NCBI GenBank assembly: GCA_047495785.1
Contig: JBLDXI010000015.1
Span: 3,224,001 to 3,288,000, forward strand
Source of the DNA: Lepidodermella squamata
Lineage: Eukaryota; Gastrotricha
Reading direction: 5' to 3'
DNA: 64,000 bases
Part shown: piece after piece, positions 55,381 to 63,911 of the stretch
How positions within the stretch are numbered: position 1 is the stretch's first letter
Layout of the letters: each line of letters opens with the position of its first letter
Program-made: the position numbers and the translations under genes
The notes under the pieces: model-generated
Told to the model about the DNA's origin: nothing
The model's input: only the letters and a program-made list of their open reading frames with translations
Database searches by the model: none

Positions 55381-55740
55381 CCTGAAACATGGGGGCATGA
55401 AACTAAAAACAAATATCTAGTCAGAAGAACCTGCATTTTTACTAGTTGTTTCTACAATGCAAGGTTTGTGTAAGGATGTGCCAATGGCATCGGCGCAATG
55501 ACTTGGGACGGTATTGTGATTTTCATGTGACTACTAATTGACTACTAAAAGTGTTCGCTAGTTCGACCTACTTTTGTATCGCTAATATTTAAGCCCTTGT
55601 ATTCCATCGATCAACAATGATCGGTTCAGTCTTATCAAATGAGTAAGGACAAATGCATGGCCAAGTCTTGACATTGCCATGGCAGTTTGAGAACGTCGCT
55701 TATGGGAGGAAAGACTAAAGTTGATAAAGATTTGATGTTT

Positions 55741-55790
55741 TCTGGAAAGATAGATGATACGGGCGTTTATTGCGTTAACTGATATTACAA
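55741..55790 (-). pseudogene. tRNA-Ala pseudogene
   Basis: GGATGATACGGGCGTTTATTGCGTTAACT-type remains stand where intact units have GGAGGATACGGGCGTCGATCCCGTTACCT. The T arm is partly recognisable; the anticodon arm and acceptor 5' side are gone. The position relative to U2 is about 200 bp greater than in intact units. Confidence 0.6.
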
Positions 55791-55843
55791 GCAACAAATA
55801 AAATTAATTATAATCATTAATCGTAGAGTTATTGCTGATAAAT

Positions 55844-56279
55844 ATGGTACTATTTGTCCGATCTGCTAAGGCGGCCGCGAAGAACGATGAACGTTATAAA
55901 TGTCATTTTTGTGACTTCACCCATATGACTAAGAAAGGGGTTTCGAAACACAGTCGAAGTTCGCATCCCGATGAAATTGCCATGCTACCGAGTGCTGTTA
56001 AATGTCCATTTTGCAACGTGGCTTTCCCGGACGCCTTAAGCTTGCGAAGTCACTGCGCGGGAGCAGAGAAATGCCGTGGCCCTGAAAGAATGTGGAAGTG
56101 TCGATTTTGTGACCTGAGTTACGATGTCTTAGGATATAGGAATAGCCATGAACGCCTGAACCACTGAGAGTTGTTTGGATCGCAACCTGGTGCGTTGCAA
56201 TGCCCGAAGTGCAAGGATTTCGCATTGTCTAGACGAAGTCTGACCTGGCATATAAAACCTTGCGGCCTGGAACTTTAGT
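55844..56279 (+). pseudogene. Small four-finger gene with a premature stop
   Basis: From ATG 55844 the frame encodes MVLFVRSAKAAAKN and the first three fingers (CHFCDFTH, CPFCNVAF, CRFCDLSY...HERLNH). A TGA at 56165-56167 follows, where the paralogues have a Gln or Arg codon. The fourth finger (CPKCKDFALSRRSLTWH) and a normal TAG at 56277 continue in the same frame. A single base change explains the stop. A three-finger product could still be made, so pseudogene status is not certain. Confidence 0.65.
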
Positions 56280-56880
56280 TTGTCCAACCTTCTCGCATCT
56301 CATTCGAAACTTGCGGGCTAGAAATTTAGTCTATAGCCCTAGCCTTTTTGCATATATTTCAATATATTTAAACTAATTTAGTACTGAAATCGTCTTTTTC
56401 ATCTTAGACGACAGCTATATATTTATTTATTACGCTGATTTCTGGACTGATTTCGATGATTGTTGCTGAAACTTTTGGAAATGTTTCGCTTCGAAGCTGA
56501 TTTCTGACGTCGGCAATAATAGCTGTCGCAAAACTTTGGCAATCTGGCGGGTGCGGTGGGTTTTGATGCAACTTAATTAAGCTTCTTCGGTTCTGGATTC
56601 CTCGTTTGTCCTTTTTTTCTTTTGCGATGGCACCACTAATAACGTTTGAAATTGTCAACGCTTGATCGCATTTTCTTTAATAGGTTCTCTATTCCACCGC
56701 TATTTTTCGAACGGAAATATTTTGCTAGACCCATACATCTCAGGATCAAGCCCTGATGAAGTCTCACTTCAGTTTTTTCATGAACCAAGTCTGAGAAACC
56801 TATTGATATGCAGATATGGCTGCTGACTGTGTTGGTAATCGATTTAGGATGCGGTCAGTTCAAAGTTCGTCATCCCTTTT
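56280..56880. promoter_or_regulatory. Spacer and U2 promoter
   Basis: No gene. The region resembles 45528-45904 (CTGGCGG(A/G)TGCGGTGGGTGTTTT and ATCTCAGGATC motifs), so it belongs to the repeated unit. The octamer variant ATGCAGAT lies at 56808. Confidence 0.55.
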
Positions 56881-57073
56881 ATCGCTTCTCGGCCTTTTTG
56901 GCTATGATCAAAGTGTAGTATCTGTTCTTTGTAGTTTAATATCTACAACGGCCTCCATGTGGGGCCTACGATATTAGCCCTATTTTTGGCTAGCCGGGCG
57001 GGAGCAGCCAGCTTGCTGGACCCCGTCCACGAGTCGGCCCGGTATTGCAGTACCTCCGGGATTTGGCTCACCC
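56881..57073 (+). ncRNA. U2 snRNA
   Basis: Complete copy with GGGATTTGGCTCACC (others GGGATTCGGCTCACC) in stem-loop IV and one G fewer in the downstream hairpin. Confidence 0.94.
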
Positions 57074-57221
57074 CCTGAAACACGGGGAATGAAACCTAAA
57101 AACAAATATTTACTCTGAAGGCTTCAACCGCCTCAGAGTTCGCTTGTTGGTCGTAAAAGTTGATCGGATCATTTGAAAGACAAGAAAAAATCAAGAAAAT
57201 ATCGATAAAGCAATGAAAAAT

Positions 57222-57294
57222 TGGAGGATACGGGCGTCGATCCCGTTACCTCTCGCATGCTAAGCGAGCGCTCTACCATTTGAGCTAATCCCCC
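57222..57294 (-). tRNA. tRNA-Ala (AGC)
   Basis: 73 nt, identical to the other intact copies. Confidence 0.95.
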
Positions 57295-57597
57295 GGCTTG
57301 AATTAAATGAGTCATAGCGCTGTTTAATTTGACGTCTTACACAAGTTAAGCTGGCCGTCTAACCGTCTGCATTGTCGTGTGCAGCGTTTGAGAGTACATG
57401 ACGCCGGACCGTTGAGATTTTAATAAGCGGTCGCATCTCAGTTTTCTTGTTAATCATACAGGCATGATTGAAAACGCCGAGTTTCTTCTGTGTGGGGCAA
57501 ATTGCAATCTACATCGTCAGGCCATATCAGCTCATGCGGAATAAGACACGCCTGCAGAACCCAAAAGAATCGCTTGGCTGCAATCTGATGAAACCTT

Positions 57598-57663
57598 TCC
57601 CAGATACTCTGGTGGTTAGGATTCCGTGTTCTCACCGCTGCGGTTCGATTCCCGGTCAAGGAA
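57598..57663 (+). pseudogene. tRNA-Glu-like pseudogene
   Basis: GGTGGTTAGGATTCCGTGTT, CTCACCGC and CGGTTCGATTCCCGGTCAAGG follow the order of tRNA-Glu(CTC): D arm, anticodon CTC, T arm and acceptor end. Several bases are missing in the D arm and before the T stem, so it cannot fold normally. Confidence 0.6.
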
Positions 57664-57740
57664 CTAAATTATTTCTGCAATATTTGCCATTCGCTGCGCT
57701 GAAACCGACATGCGCTCTTACTTATCCTTAACGAAAGTAA

Positions 57741-57804
57741 TCCTTGGTAATATAGTGGTTAGTATCCGCGCCTTTCACGCGGGAGATCAGGGTTCGATTT
57801 TGTG
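57741..57804 (+). pseudogene. tRNA-Asp/Glu-like pseudogene
   Basis: TCCTTGGTAATATAGTGGTT, AGTATCC and CGCGCCTTTCACGCGGG correspond to the acceptor 5' side, D arm and anticodon arm of a tRNA-Asp-like gene with TTC at the anticodon place. The T arm begins (CAGGGTTCGATT) but then degenerates, and the acceptor 3' side is absent. Confidence 0.6.
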
Positions 57805-57880
57805 AAAATGTTGCTGCCGCTGATCAAGTACGTGCTGTTCTGCAGTGGCGTTACACAAGCAGCATGATGATGCAGCGGCA

Positions 57881-57961
57881 GGTAGCGTGGCCGAGCGGTC
57901 TAAGGCGCTGGTTTAAGGCACCAGTCTCTTCGGGGCGTGGATTTCTATGCCACCGCTGCTA
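57881..57961 (+). tRNA. tRNA-Leu (TAA)-like, probably defective
   Basis: GGTAGCGTGGCCGAGCGGTC, TAAGGCGCTGGTTTAAGGCA and CCAGTCTCTTCGGGG match a class II tRNA-Leu with anticodon TAA and a variable arm. The acceptor stem closes (GGTAGCG/CGCTGCT). The T arm reads GTGGATTTCTATGCCAC instead of GTGGGTTCGAATCCCAC, so the Pol III B box and the T loop are lost. A T run follows at 57968. It is probably a recent pseudogene. Confidence 0.6.
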
Positions 57962-57984
57962 CTAGCTTTTTTTTATTAGACTTA

Positions 57985-58125
57985 TTGATCGAATGATGAC
58001 TCGTGGGAAGAGCTTGAAGCCAAGAGGTCTCTGTTGTCGAAATTATTCAACCAAGCGCGGAAAAGCCTTCTAATCCGAACAGATCCTGGTTATGCACTGC
58101 AAATAACTTCACTCAAAGGTCACAG
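57985..58125 (+). pseudogene. Decayed copy of the two-finger gene at 44555
   Basis: GATGACTCGTGGGAAGAGCT, AAGAGGTCTCTGTTGTCGAA and GCGCGGAAAAGCCTTCTAAT match 44577-44830, with an internal deletion that removes the first finger. The very start of the same gene (TTGAAAACGCC) is at 57469, so about 500 bp containing the tRNA-like sequences separate the two parts. Confidence 0.6.
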
Positions 58126-58280
58126 GCGATATTATTGAAATGAAACGCACTATCTGCTGAAAAGGACGATTTGATTTGAATTACCTGATGAGCCAAGATC
58201 AGATCCTTATTTGCTCTAAGATGATTGATTTTAGAGACTAAAATTGCATTTTACTTGTAGTTGAGGTACAACTAAAGTCA

Positions 58281-58790
58281 ATGTACAACAATATTTCAAT
58301 TTTACTCGCATTAATCGTAGGATTATTACTAATCAGTATTATGCTTCAATTTGTCAGATCTTCAAAGGCGGCCTCGAAAAGCGACGAGCCCCAGTTTCAG
58401 TGTCAGTTTTGTGCTTACACCGGTGCAAGTAAGAAAGCGGTGTCGGCTCACAGTCGAAATTCTCATCCTAATGACATTGCCAAGCTGCCGAATGCTGTTA
58501 AATGTCGATTTTGTGATGAGGCTTTCCTGGACGTCTATAGCTTGCGAGGTCACTGCGCCGCGACGAGATATTGCCGTGGCCCTGAAAGAATGTGGAAGTG
58601 TCGATTCTGCGATCTGAGTTACAATGATGCGAATAGTAAGACTAGGCATGAACGCCTGAACCACCGGGAACAGTTCGGATCGCAACCTGGAACCCTGCAA
58701 TGTCCGAAATGCAAGGATTACGTATTAAGTAAGCGACGTCTGACCTGGCACATGAAAAATTGCGGACTAGAAATTATAGAAAGAATATAG
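58281..58790 (+). CDS. Small four-finger protein with hydrophobic N-terminus
   Basis: ATG at 58281 and 169 codons to TAG at 58788. The first 24 residues (NNISILLALIVGLLLISIML) are hydrophobic and look like a signal anchor, followed by QFVRSSKAASKS. Four fingers then alternate: C2H2 (CQFCAYTG...HSRNSH), C2HC (CRFCDEAF...), C2H2 (CRFCDLSY...HERLNH) and C2HC (CPKCKDYV...HMKNC), with linkers NDIAKLPNAVK and REQFGSQPGTLQ. A zinc-finger protein with a membrane segment is odd. The hydrophobic part may instead be an intron or 5'UTR, because TTAATCGTAG could act as an acceptor. This is the best-preserved member of the small group. Confidence 0.65.
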   Translation: MYNNISILLALIVGLLLISIMLQFVRSSKAASKSDEPQFQCQFCAYTGASKKAVSAHSRNSHPNDIAKLPNAVKCRFCDEAFLDVYSLRGHCAATRYCRGPERMWKCRFCDLSYNDANSKTRHERLNHREQFGSQPGTLQCPKCKDYVLSKRRLTWHMKNCGLEIIERI

Positions 58791-59249
58791 ACCTGTTTAG
58801 TTTGATCTTCTTACATTTTTTTCGATATTTTTAACATATTTTAATACTGATTTTGCCTTATCAATTTAGATGAATGCGCTTAAACATTTATTGGGCTAAT
58901 TTAAGATATTCTTATTGTCCGGATCGTGACGATGTTTCTGAAATTGCACATCTTTGGGTAAAATGGTAGTTTCGTTGGTCAAAGCAGATTCCTGATGTCG
59001 GCCGGATTAGTTCTGTCGCAAAACTTCTGCTTTGCAATTTGATTCGGAGCCCGGGGCCCTGTCTGGGCGAATACGATGGTGGTCATGCAATTTAAATCAG
59101 CGTCGGTTCTGGTATCAATTCCTCGTTCGCCCTGTTGTTTTTTCCTTTTTGCATTCACGACTTCTATCTTCCATATATGCAAACATTTTTGCTGACTCAG
59201 TTGGCAATCAATCGAGAACGCGGTCAATTCGAAGTTCGTCATCCATTTT
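58791..59249. promoter_or_regulatory. Spacer and U2 promoter
   Basis: No gene. Octamer-like ATGCAAAC at 59177 and GCGGTCAATTCGAAGTTCGTC before U2. Confidence 0.55.
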
Positions 59250-59442
59250 ATCGCTTCTCGGCCTTTTTGGCTATGATCAAAGTGTAGTATCTGTTCTTTG
59301 TAGTTTAATATCTACAACGGCCTCCATGTGGGGCCTACGATATTAGCCCTATTTTTGGCTAGCCGGGCGGGAGCAGCCAGCTTGCTGGACCCCGTCCACG
59401 AGTCGGCCCGGTATTGCAGTACCTCCGGGATTCGGCTCACCC
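59250..59442 (+). ncRNA. U2 snRNA
   Basis: Complete copy. The downstream flank diverges after GAAACTAAAAACAAAT, and no tRNA-Ala is found. Confidence 0.95.
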
Positions 59443-59622
59443 CCTGAAACACGGGGGCATGAAACTAAAAACAAATGACCTAATTAACCTGACCAGTTCA
59501 TTTTAGCGAACATGTGGATCTTAATTCGCTTGTCGATTGGGCTGTTGTTAGACAATTTTACGTTTGCTAGGTTATTAAAGTTTTCATCTTTTTGAGAGCT
59601 TTCCAAAGATTTGCCGATCATC

Positions 59623-60968
59623 ATGTATGAAAGCTGTGCAGTTTTGAGTTTGTCCCCTCACTTCGGCAGCCCGAATAGTCAGTAGTATGTTTAGTTATTG
59701 AAAGATTGACTGGCCATAAGGCATACGTTTCTGATTTCAGCCCTGAATCTGCGTTGATCATCCGTTGCTCCAACTGCCTGTCTAATGAAGGTATGAAAGG
59801 CGTTCAAGTCCTTACCGTTTCCGCCGCATCTGAAAACGACGAGCTAATCGCCACAGAATGGAATGTCTCTGATTTCGCGTATTTACCTGAAAATGAAAGT
59901 TTTTGTTACTTATTGATTTTCCTTAACAGAAGTGCTGATGTTGGACTGAACTTCACATGCAGAGGGTGTTCAAATGCCGCTCATTTCACCTTGAATTTAC
60001 AGCCCTCTTCCAGTGCCACTGACATTGCCGCGGTCAATTTTCCAAGTGAACCAAGTTCCTCGCTCGGATTTTCAAAGATCGAAACGACATTCCGCCTTAA
60101 TCAGTTTATTTTTTAATAAAATTCTTGATAAAAATTAGCTGAAATATTCCAATTTATTACAGAGCCCAAATCCGAATGATTCACAGCTGTCGACACTGCT
60201 ACGAACAGACCAGCTTTTCGATAAGCATCAGCGAGCGTAATTCCGCCCCAATTTTCACCTATTTCACTGCTGTAAAGCCGCGGGAAGATTTAACCGGGTA
60301 CAAATGTAGTAACCTCTGAGTTTAAATTGTTTTGAATTATTATTTTGTATAGAACGAACAAAGTTCAGGCCGATTTGGGACATCGCTGTGCTAATTGCCC
60401 TCATTTTTGCTGCTTCTTATTGAGTTTCTCTGAAAAATTGGTTAATGACAGCTTTTCACCGAAGTAAATTAAAAAATATTTTTAGAATAAAATCTGAATT
60501 TTCTCGTTTAGCGAACGAACTGAGCCGGAGAAAGTTTCTGATTGCGGGCCATTAAGTGCTGGGATTGATCAGCAGTTGATTGTATCACCTGCAATCACCC
60601 AAGCACCTGGAATAAGTGCGAATGATCGTAAAAGAGGTTCAGCTGAAAATGAGCACCGCTGTTCTTATTGTTCATTTTCGGCGAAAGTTTTGGCCTATTT
60701 ACGGCGTCATGTTCACGTTTGCCATCAGAAGGAGCTTTCAGAAGCCGCGGGAGCTTGCAAATGTGAAAAATGCCACGTTTTCTTCTTTAACCAAGCCTCG
60801 TTGAACTTGCATCAGTGGACCACAAAAGGAACTTGCAAAGAAAGGGCAGAACGTAAAGTTGTCGCCCTAAAACCGTGGAAATGTCAGTTGTGCAGCTTCA
60901 GTTTTCTCAAGGAAAAATATTTGATAAAACATGTTGGCCAGCACCATCCCACGAAGCCAAGTGTTTGA
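59623..60968 (+). CDS. CxxC-module/zinc-finger gene I
   Basis: Six exons: 59623-59681, 59741-59878, 59930-60103, 60163-60297, 60353-60463 and 60512-60968, all phase 2. The modules are IRCSNCLSNEG (exon 2, ending ATEWNVSDFA, a variant of the PIGWKLRD mark), FTCRGCSNAAHFTLNL, HSCRHCYEQTSFSISI and GHRCANCPHFCCFLLSFSEK (in its own exon, as in gene H). The last exon has CSYCSFSA...HVHVCH, CEKCHVFF...C and CQLCSFSF...H fingers. Intron 2 is 51 nt and lacks an in-frame stop, so a longer read-through frame also exists. It lies between two U2 genes. Confidence 0.75.
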
Positions 60969-61704
60969 AGATTCCAGGTTGATTGATTGAGCAATTAGTG
61001 ATCAAAGTTATTAAAGCTCTTGCATTTGATTGACCAACTCAATTTACGTTTTCAATTTTTTGAATGCTGGGTTGAAAAGATAATTATCTCAATTTTCTGT
61101 TATGCTTTTTCGAAGTCCCTTCCAAAGCCGGTATTATGTGCCAATGCAAATGAATGTGCTGTGCATATTGGGCAGAGAAGCCATTGAAACATTATCCGAA
61201 TTTCGAATTAAACTGTTCTGCTAATAAAACTTGTAATCCGCGAATCGAATTTCGGTTCACTTGATTGATATGTCTGAAATCAAATGTTTATTTATTTCTA
61301 GATTTTAAGGACGGTTTGACCATCTTAATCTTGCTGCTCCCCTGAACCTTGAACAGACGCAAGGGATCGTTTGGAAGTTGGCTTTTTTACTTGGTATACC
61401 AATTCATTTGGTGAAAACTACTATCGATCTGATTTATAGCACCTGTATGTAAATTGAATTTTACATTGAAACGCGTGGAATTTCTAATAAGAAGTTCGTC
61501 AGTTCGTTGATTTATTGGATCAAAGTTGGAACCTTTTGAACCAACTTTGGTTCTGGTATCGCTTCTTCGTACATATTGCCCTGTTTTTTTCAAGTTGTTG
61601 CTCGCGTGGATATTACGACGCACTGCCATATATGCAAATATTTTTGCTGATTCTGTTGGCAATCAATTTAGAACGCGGTCAGCTCGAAGGTCGTCATCCA
61701 CTTT
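60969..61704. promoter_or_regulatory. Spacer and U2 promoter
   Basis: 3' flank of gene I, then the U2 upstream module with a perfect ATGCAAAT at 61632 and GCGGTCAGCTCGAAGGTCGTC. No other gene seen. Confidence 0.55.
61632..61704 (+). promoter_or_regulatory. U2 promoter, typical form
   Basis: Representative of the conserved upstream module: an octamer-like ATGCAAAT 71-73 nt before position 1 and a GCGGTCARYTCGAAGKTCGT block about 10-35 nt before it. Octamer positions in the other copies are 11823, 40111, 41640, 43873, 45832, 48803, 50338, 55115, 56808, 59177 and 63839, with 0-2 mismatches. snRNA genes are known to use a proximal sequence element and an octamer-containing enhancer; which role each block has here is not known. 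Confidence 0.7.
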
Positions 61705-61897
61705 ATCGCTTCTCGGCCTTTTTGGCTATGATCAAAGTGTAGTATCTGTTCTTTGTAGTTTAATATCTACAACGGCCTCCATGTGGGGCCTACGATATTA
61801 GCCCTATTTTTGGCTAGCCGGGCGGGAGCAGCCAGCTTGCTGGACCCCGTCCACGAGTCGGCCCGGTATTGCAGTACCTCCGGGATTCGGCTCACCC
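61705..61897 (+). ncRNA. U2 snRNA
   Basis: Complete copy. Its flank, including a decayed tRNA-Ala, is a near copy of that at 55188. Confidence 0.95.
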
Positions 61898-62257
61898 CCT
61901 GAAACATGGGGGCATGAAACAAAAACAAATATTTAGTCAGAAGAACCTGCATTTTTACTAGTTCTTTCTACAATGCAAGGTTTGTGTAAGGATGTGCCAA
62001 TGGTATCGGCGCAATGACTTTGCAGTATTGTGCAGTATTGTGATTTTCATGTGACAACTAATTAGGAAGTGGTCCCTAGTTCGACTTAGTTTTTTATCGC
62101 TAGTATTTAAGCCCTTGTATTCATCGATGAACAATGATCGGTTCAAGTCTTCCTAAAGGAGTATGGACTAATGCCTGGCCAAGTCTTGACATTGCCATGG
62201 CAGTTTGAGAACGCTTATCGGAGGAAAGGCTAAAGTTGATAAAGATTTGATGCATTC

Positions 62258-62306
62258 TGGAAAGAAGGATGATTCGGGCGTTTATTCCGTTAACTGATAT
62301 TACAAG
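62258..62306 (-). pseudogene. tRNA-Ala pseudogene
   Basis: GATGATTCGGGCGTTTATTCCGTTAACT corresponds to the decayed tRNA at 55741 with further changes. Both derive from a common, already damaged copy. Confidence 0.55.
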
Positions 62307-62326
62307 CAACAAATTAAATTAATTAG

Positions 62327-62877
62327 CATAGCATAGCATAGCATAGCATAGCATTTTCTTTATTTTATCTTTTCCTTCATTAATTGATCAACAATAACAT
62401 AACAAAAACAATTGAGTTCAAGTACAGAAACGAAGAAACAAAAATGAGAAGGAAAAATGATAAAATAAAATTCACTCCGGTGTACCAGTGTAGAAGATGG
62501 ACATCTTGCCGAAAGGGGGATATAGGTAAGGGTCCCCCCTTATATCGTTTAAGTTTCCGCAGGGGTCAGGGAAAAAATCATAAGGGTCCCCCCTGTGGTT
62601 AGGCTTCGAGCCCGAGGGCTCGAAGCAGGGACAATCCCCCCCGTCCCCCCCGCCATCTTCGACACTGCGGTGTACCCAATATCGCCGGGCGTGATGTAAA
62701 TTTTGTTCACGCCAAGCGAACCGAGTGTCGGAGGAGGACCGGTAGCAAGCTACCTATCCTGATCGTCAACCTCAAAAACTCATCCTTACTCTGATATTTC
62801 AATTTCACCAAAATAACTATGAATTTTTTGTCTCCAAGTAGTTCTATCCTGGGCCAGGGCGTCGGCCTCCTTCAACA
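62327..62877 (-). mobile_element. 5'-truncated LINE with pentanucleotide tail
   Basis: Read on the minus strand, the insert begins with the end of an ORF2: LKEADALAQDRTTWRQKIHS then YFGEIEISE and a stop. The A-x-DR-x-x-WR pattern closes the ORF of many RTE-like and related LINEs. About 450 bp of 3'UTR follow, including G/C runs (62610-62650), and it ends with (TATGC)n at 62327-62354. AATTAAATTAATTA occurs on both sides (about 62312-62325 and 62876-62889) and is absent as a duplicate in the paralogous unit at 55795, so it is the target-site duplication. Confidence 0.8.
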
Positions 62878-62923
62878 ATTAAATTAATTATAATCATCAA
62901 TCGTAGAGTTATTGCTGATAAAT

Positions 62924-63358
62924 ATGGTACTGTTTGTCCGATCTGCTAAGGCGGCCGCGAAGAACGATGAACGTTATAAATGTCATTTTTGTGACTTCAC
63001 CCATATGACTAAGAAAGGGGTTTCGAAACACAGTCGAAGTTCGCATCCCGATGAAATTGCCAAGCTGCCGAATGCCGTGAAATGTCCATTTTGCGATGTG
63101 GCTTTCCCGAACGCCTTAAGCTTGCGAAGTCACTGCGCGGGAGCAGAGAAATGCCGTGGCCCTGAGAAACTGTGGAAATGTCGATTCTGCGATATGAGTT
63201 ACAATGAATTTGGAAAAAGGAATAGCCATGAGCGCCTGAACCACCAAGAATTGTTCGGATCGCAACCTGGTGCGCTGCAATGTTCGAAATGCAAGGATTT
63301 CGCATTGTCTAGACGAAGTCTGACCTGGCATATGAAAACTTGCGGCCTAGAACTTTGA
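62924..63358 (+). CDS. Small four-finger C2H2/C2HC protein
   Basis: From ATG 62924 the frame gives 144 residues: MVLFVRSAKAAAKN, then C2H2 (CHFCDFTH...HSRSSH), C2HC (CPFCDVAF...), C2H2 (CRFCDMSY...HERLNH) and C2HC (CSKCKDFA...HMKTC). The first third is nearly identical to 55844-56030 and the middle nearly identical to 45240-45460, so it looks like a mosaic made by gene conversion. The LINE insertion lies just upstream and may have separated it from its original promoter. Confidence 0.65.
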   Translation: MVLFVRSAKAAAKNDERYKCHFCDFTHMTKKGVSKHSRSSHPDEIAKLPNAVKCPFCDVAFPNALSLRSHCAGAEKCRGPEKLWKCRFCDMSYNEFGKRNSHERLNHQELFGSQPGALQCSKCKDFALSRRSLTWHMKTCGLEL

Positions 63359-63911
63359 CCTAGAATCTAGAGCTCTGTTAGTCTGCTCTTCTCGAACCTC
63401 TTTCGCGATATATTTAATATATTTTATCACTGAATTCGCCTTTTTTATTCTTAGATGATAGCTGGATTAAACATTTATTAGGCTGATTCAAGATGGATTC
63501 TCTCGATTGTGAAAATTGTTGCAGAAATAGCACCCACATTTCGCAAATTGAAAACTCAAAGCTGAGTTCTGATGGTTGGAAATAAATTCTGTCGTTAAAC
63601 TGTTGCAATCTGCATAGCTTTTTCATTCGGAGGCCTTTTCTGTTGGGTACGATGAGTTTCGATGCAATTTATATTAGCTTTGATTCTTTTTTGCGTAGTC
63701 TCTCTCGACTTCCATAGATGAAAATTTGGTTACTGAAATTTCTAACACAAATGATTGGATTTATCCTATGATCTCAGGATCAACCCTTGATGATGCTAAT
63801 TCCGTTTTTCATTAACCAAGGCTGAGCAGCTATTATATATGTGAATACTGTTGCTAATTCTGCTGGCGATTGATTTAGAACGCGGTCAGCTCGAAGTTCG
63901 TCATCCCTTTT
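63359..63911. promoter_or_regulatory. Spacer and U2 promoter
   Basis: No gene. It resembles 48416-48875 (TTTATTAGGCTGATTCAAGA then TGGATTCTCTCGAT) and ends with a weak octamer (ATGTGAAT at 63839) and GCGGTCAGCTCGAAGTTCGTC. Confidence 0.5.

Noticed and set aside
59706-60116. Gene I read as one 136-codon ORF
   Set aside because: The open frame exists only because a 51-nt intron has no stop; comparison with genes A-H places splice sites at 59879 and 59929 and shows four more exons.
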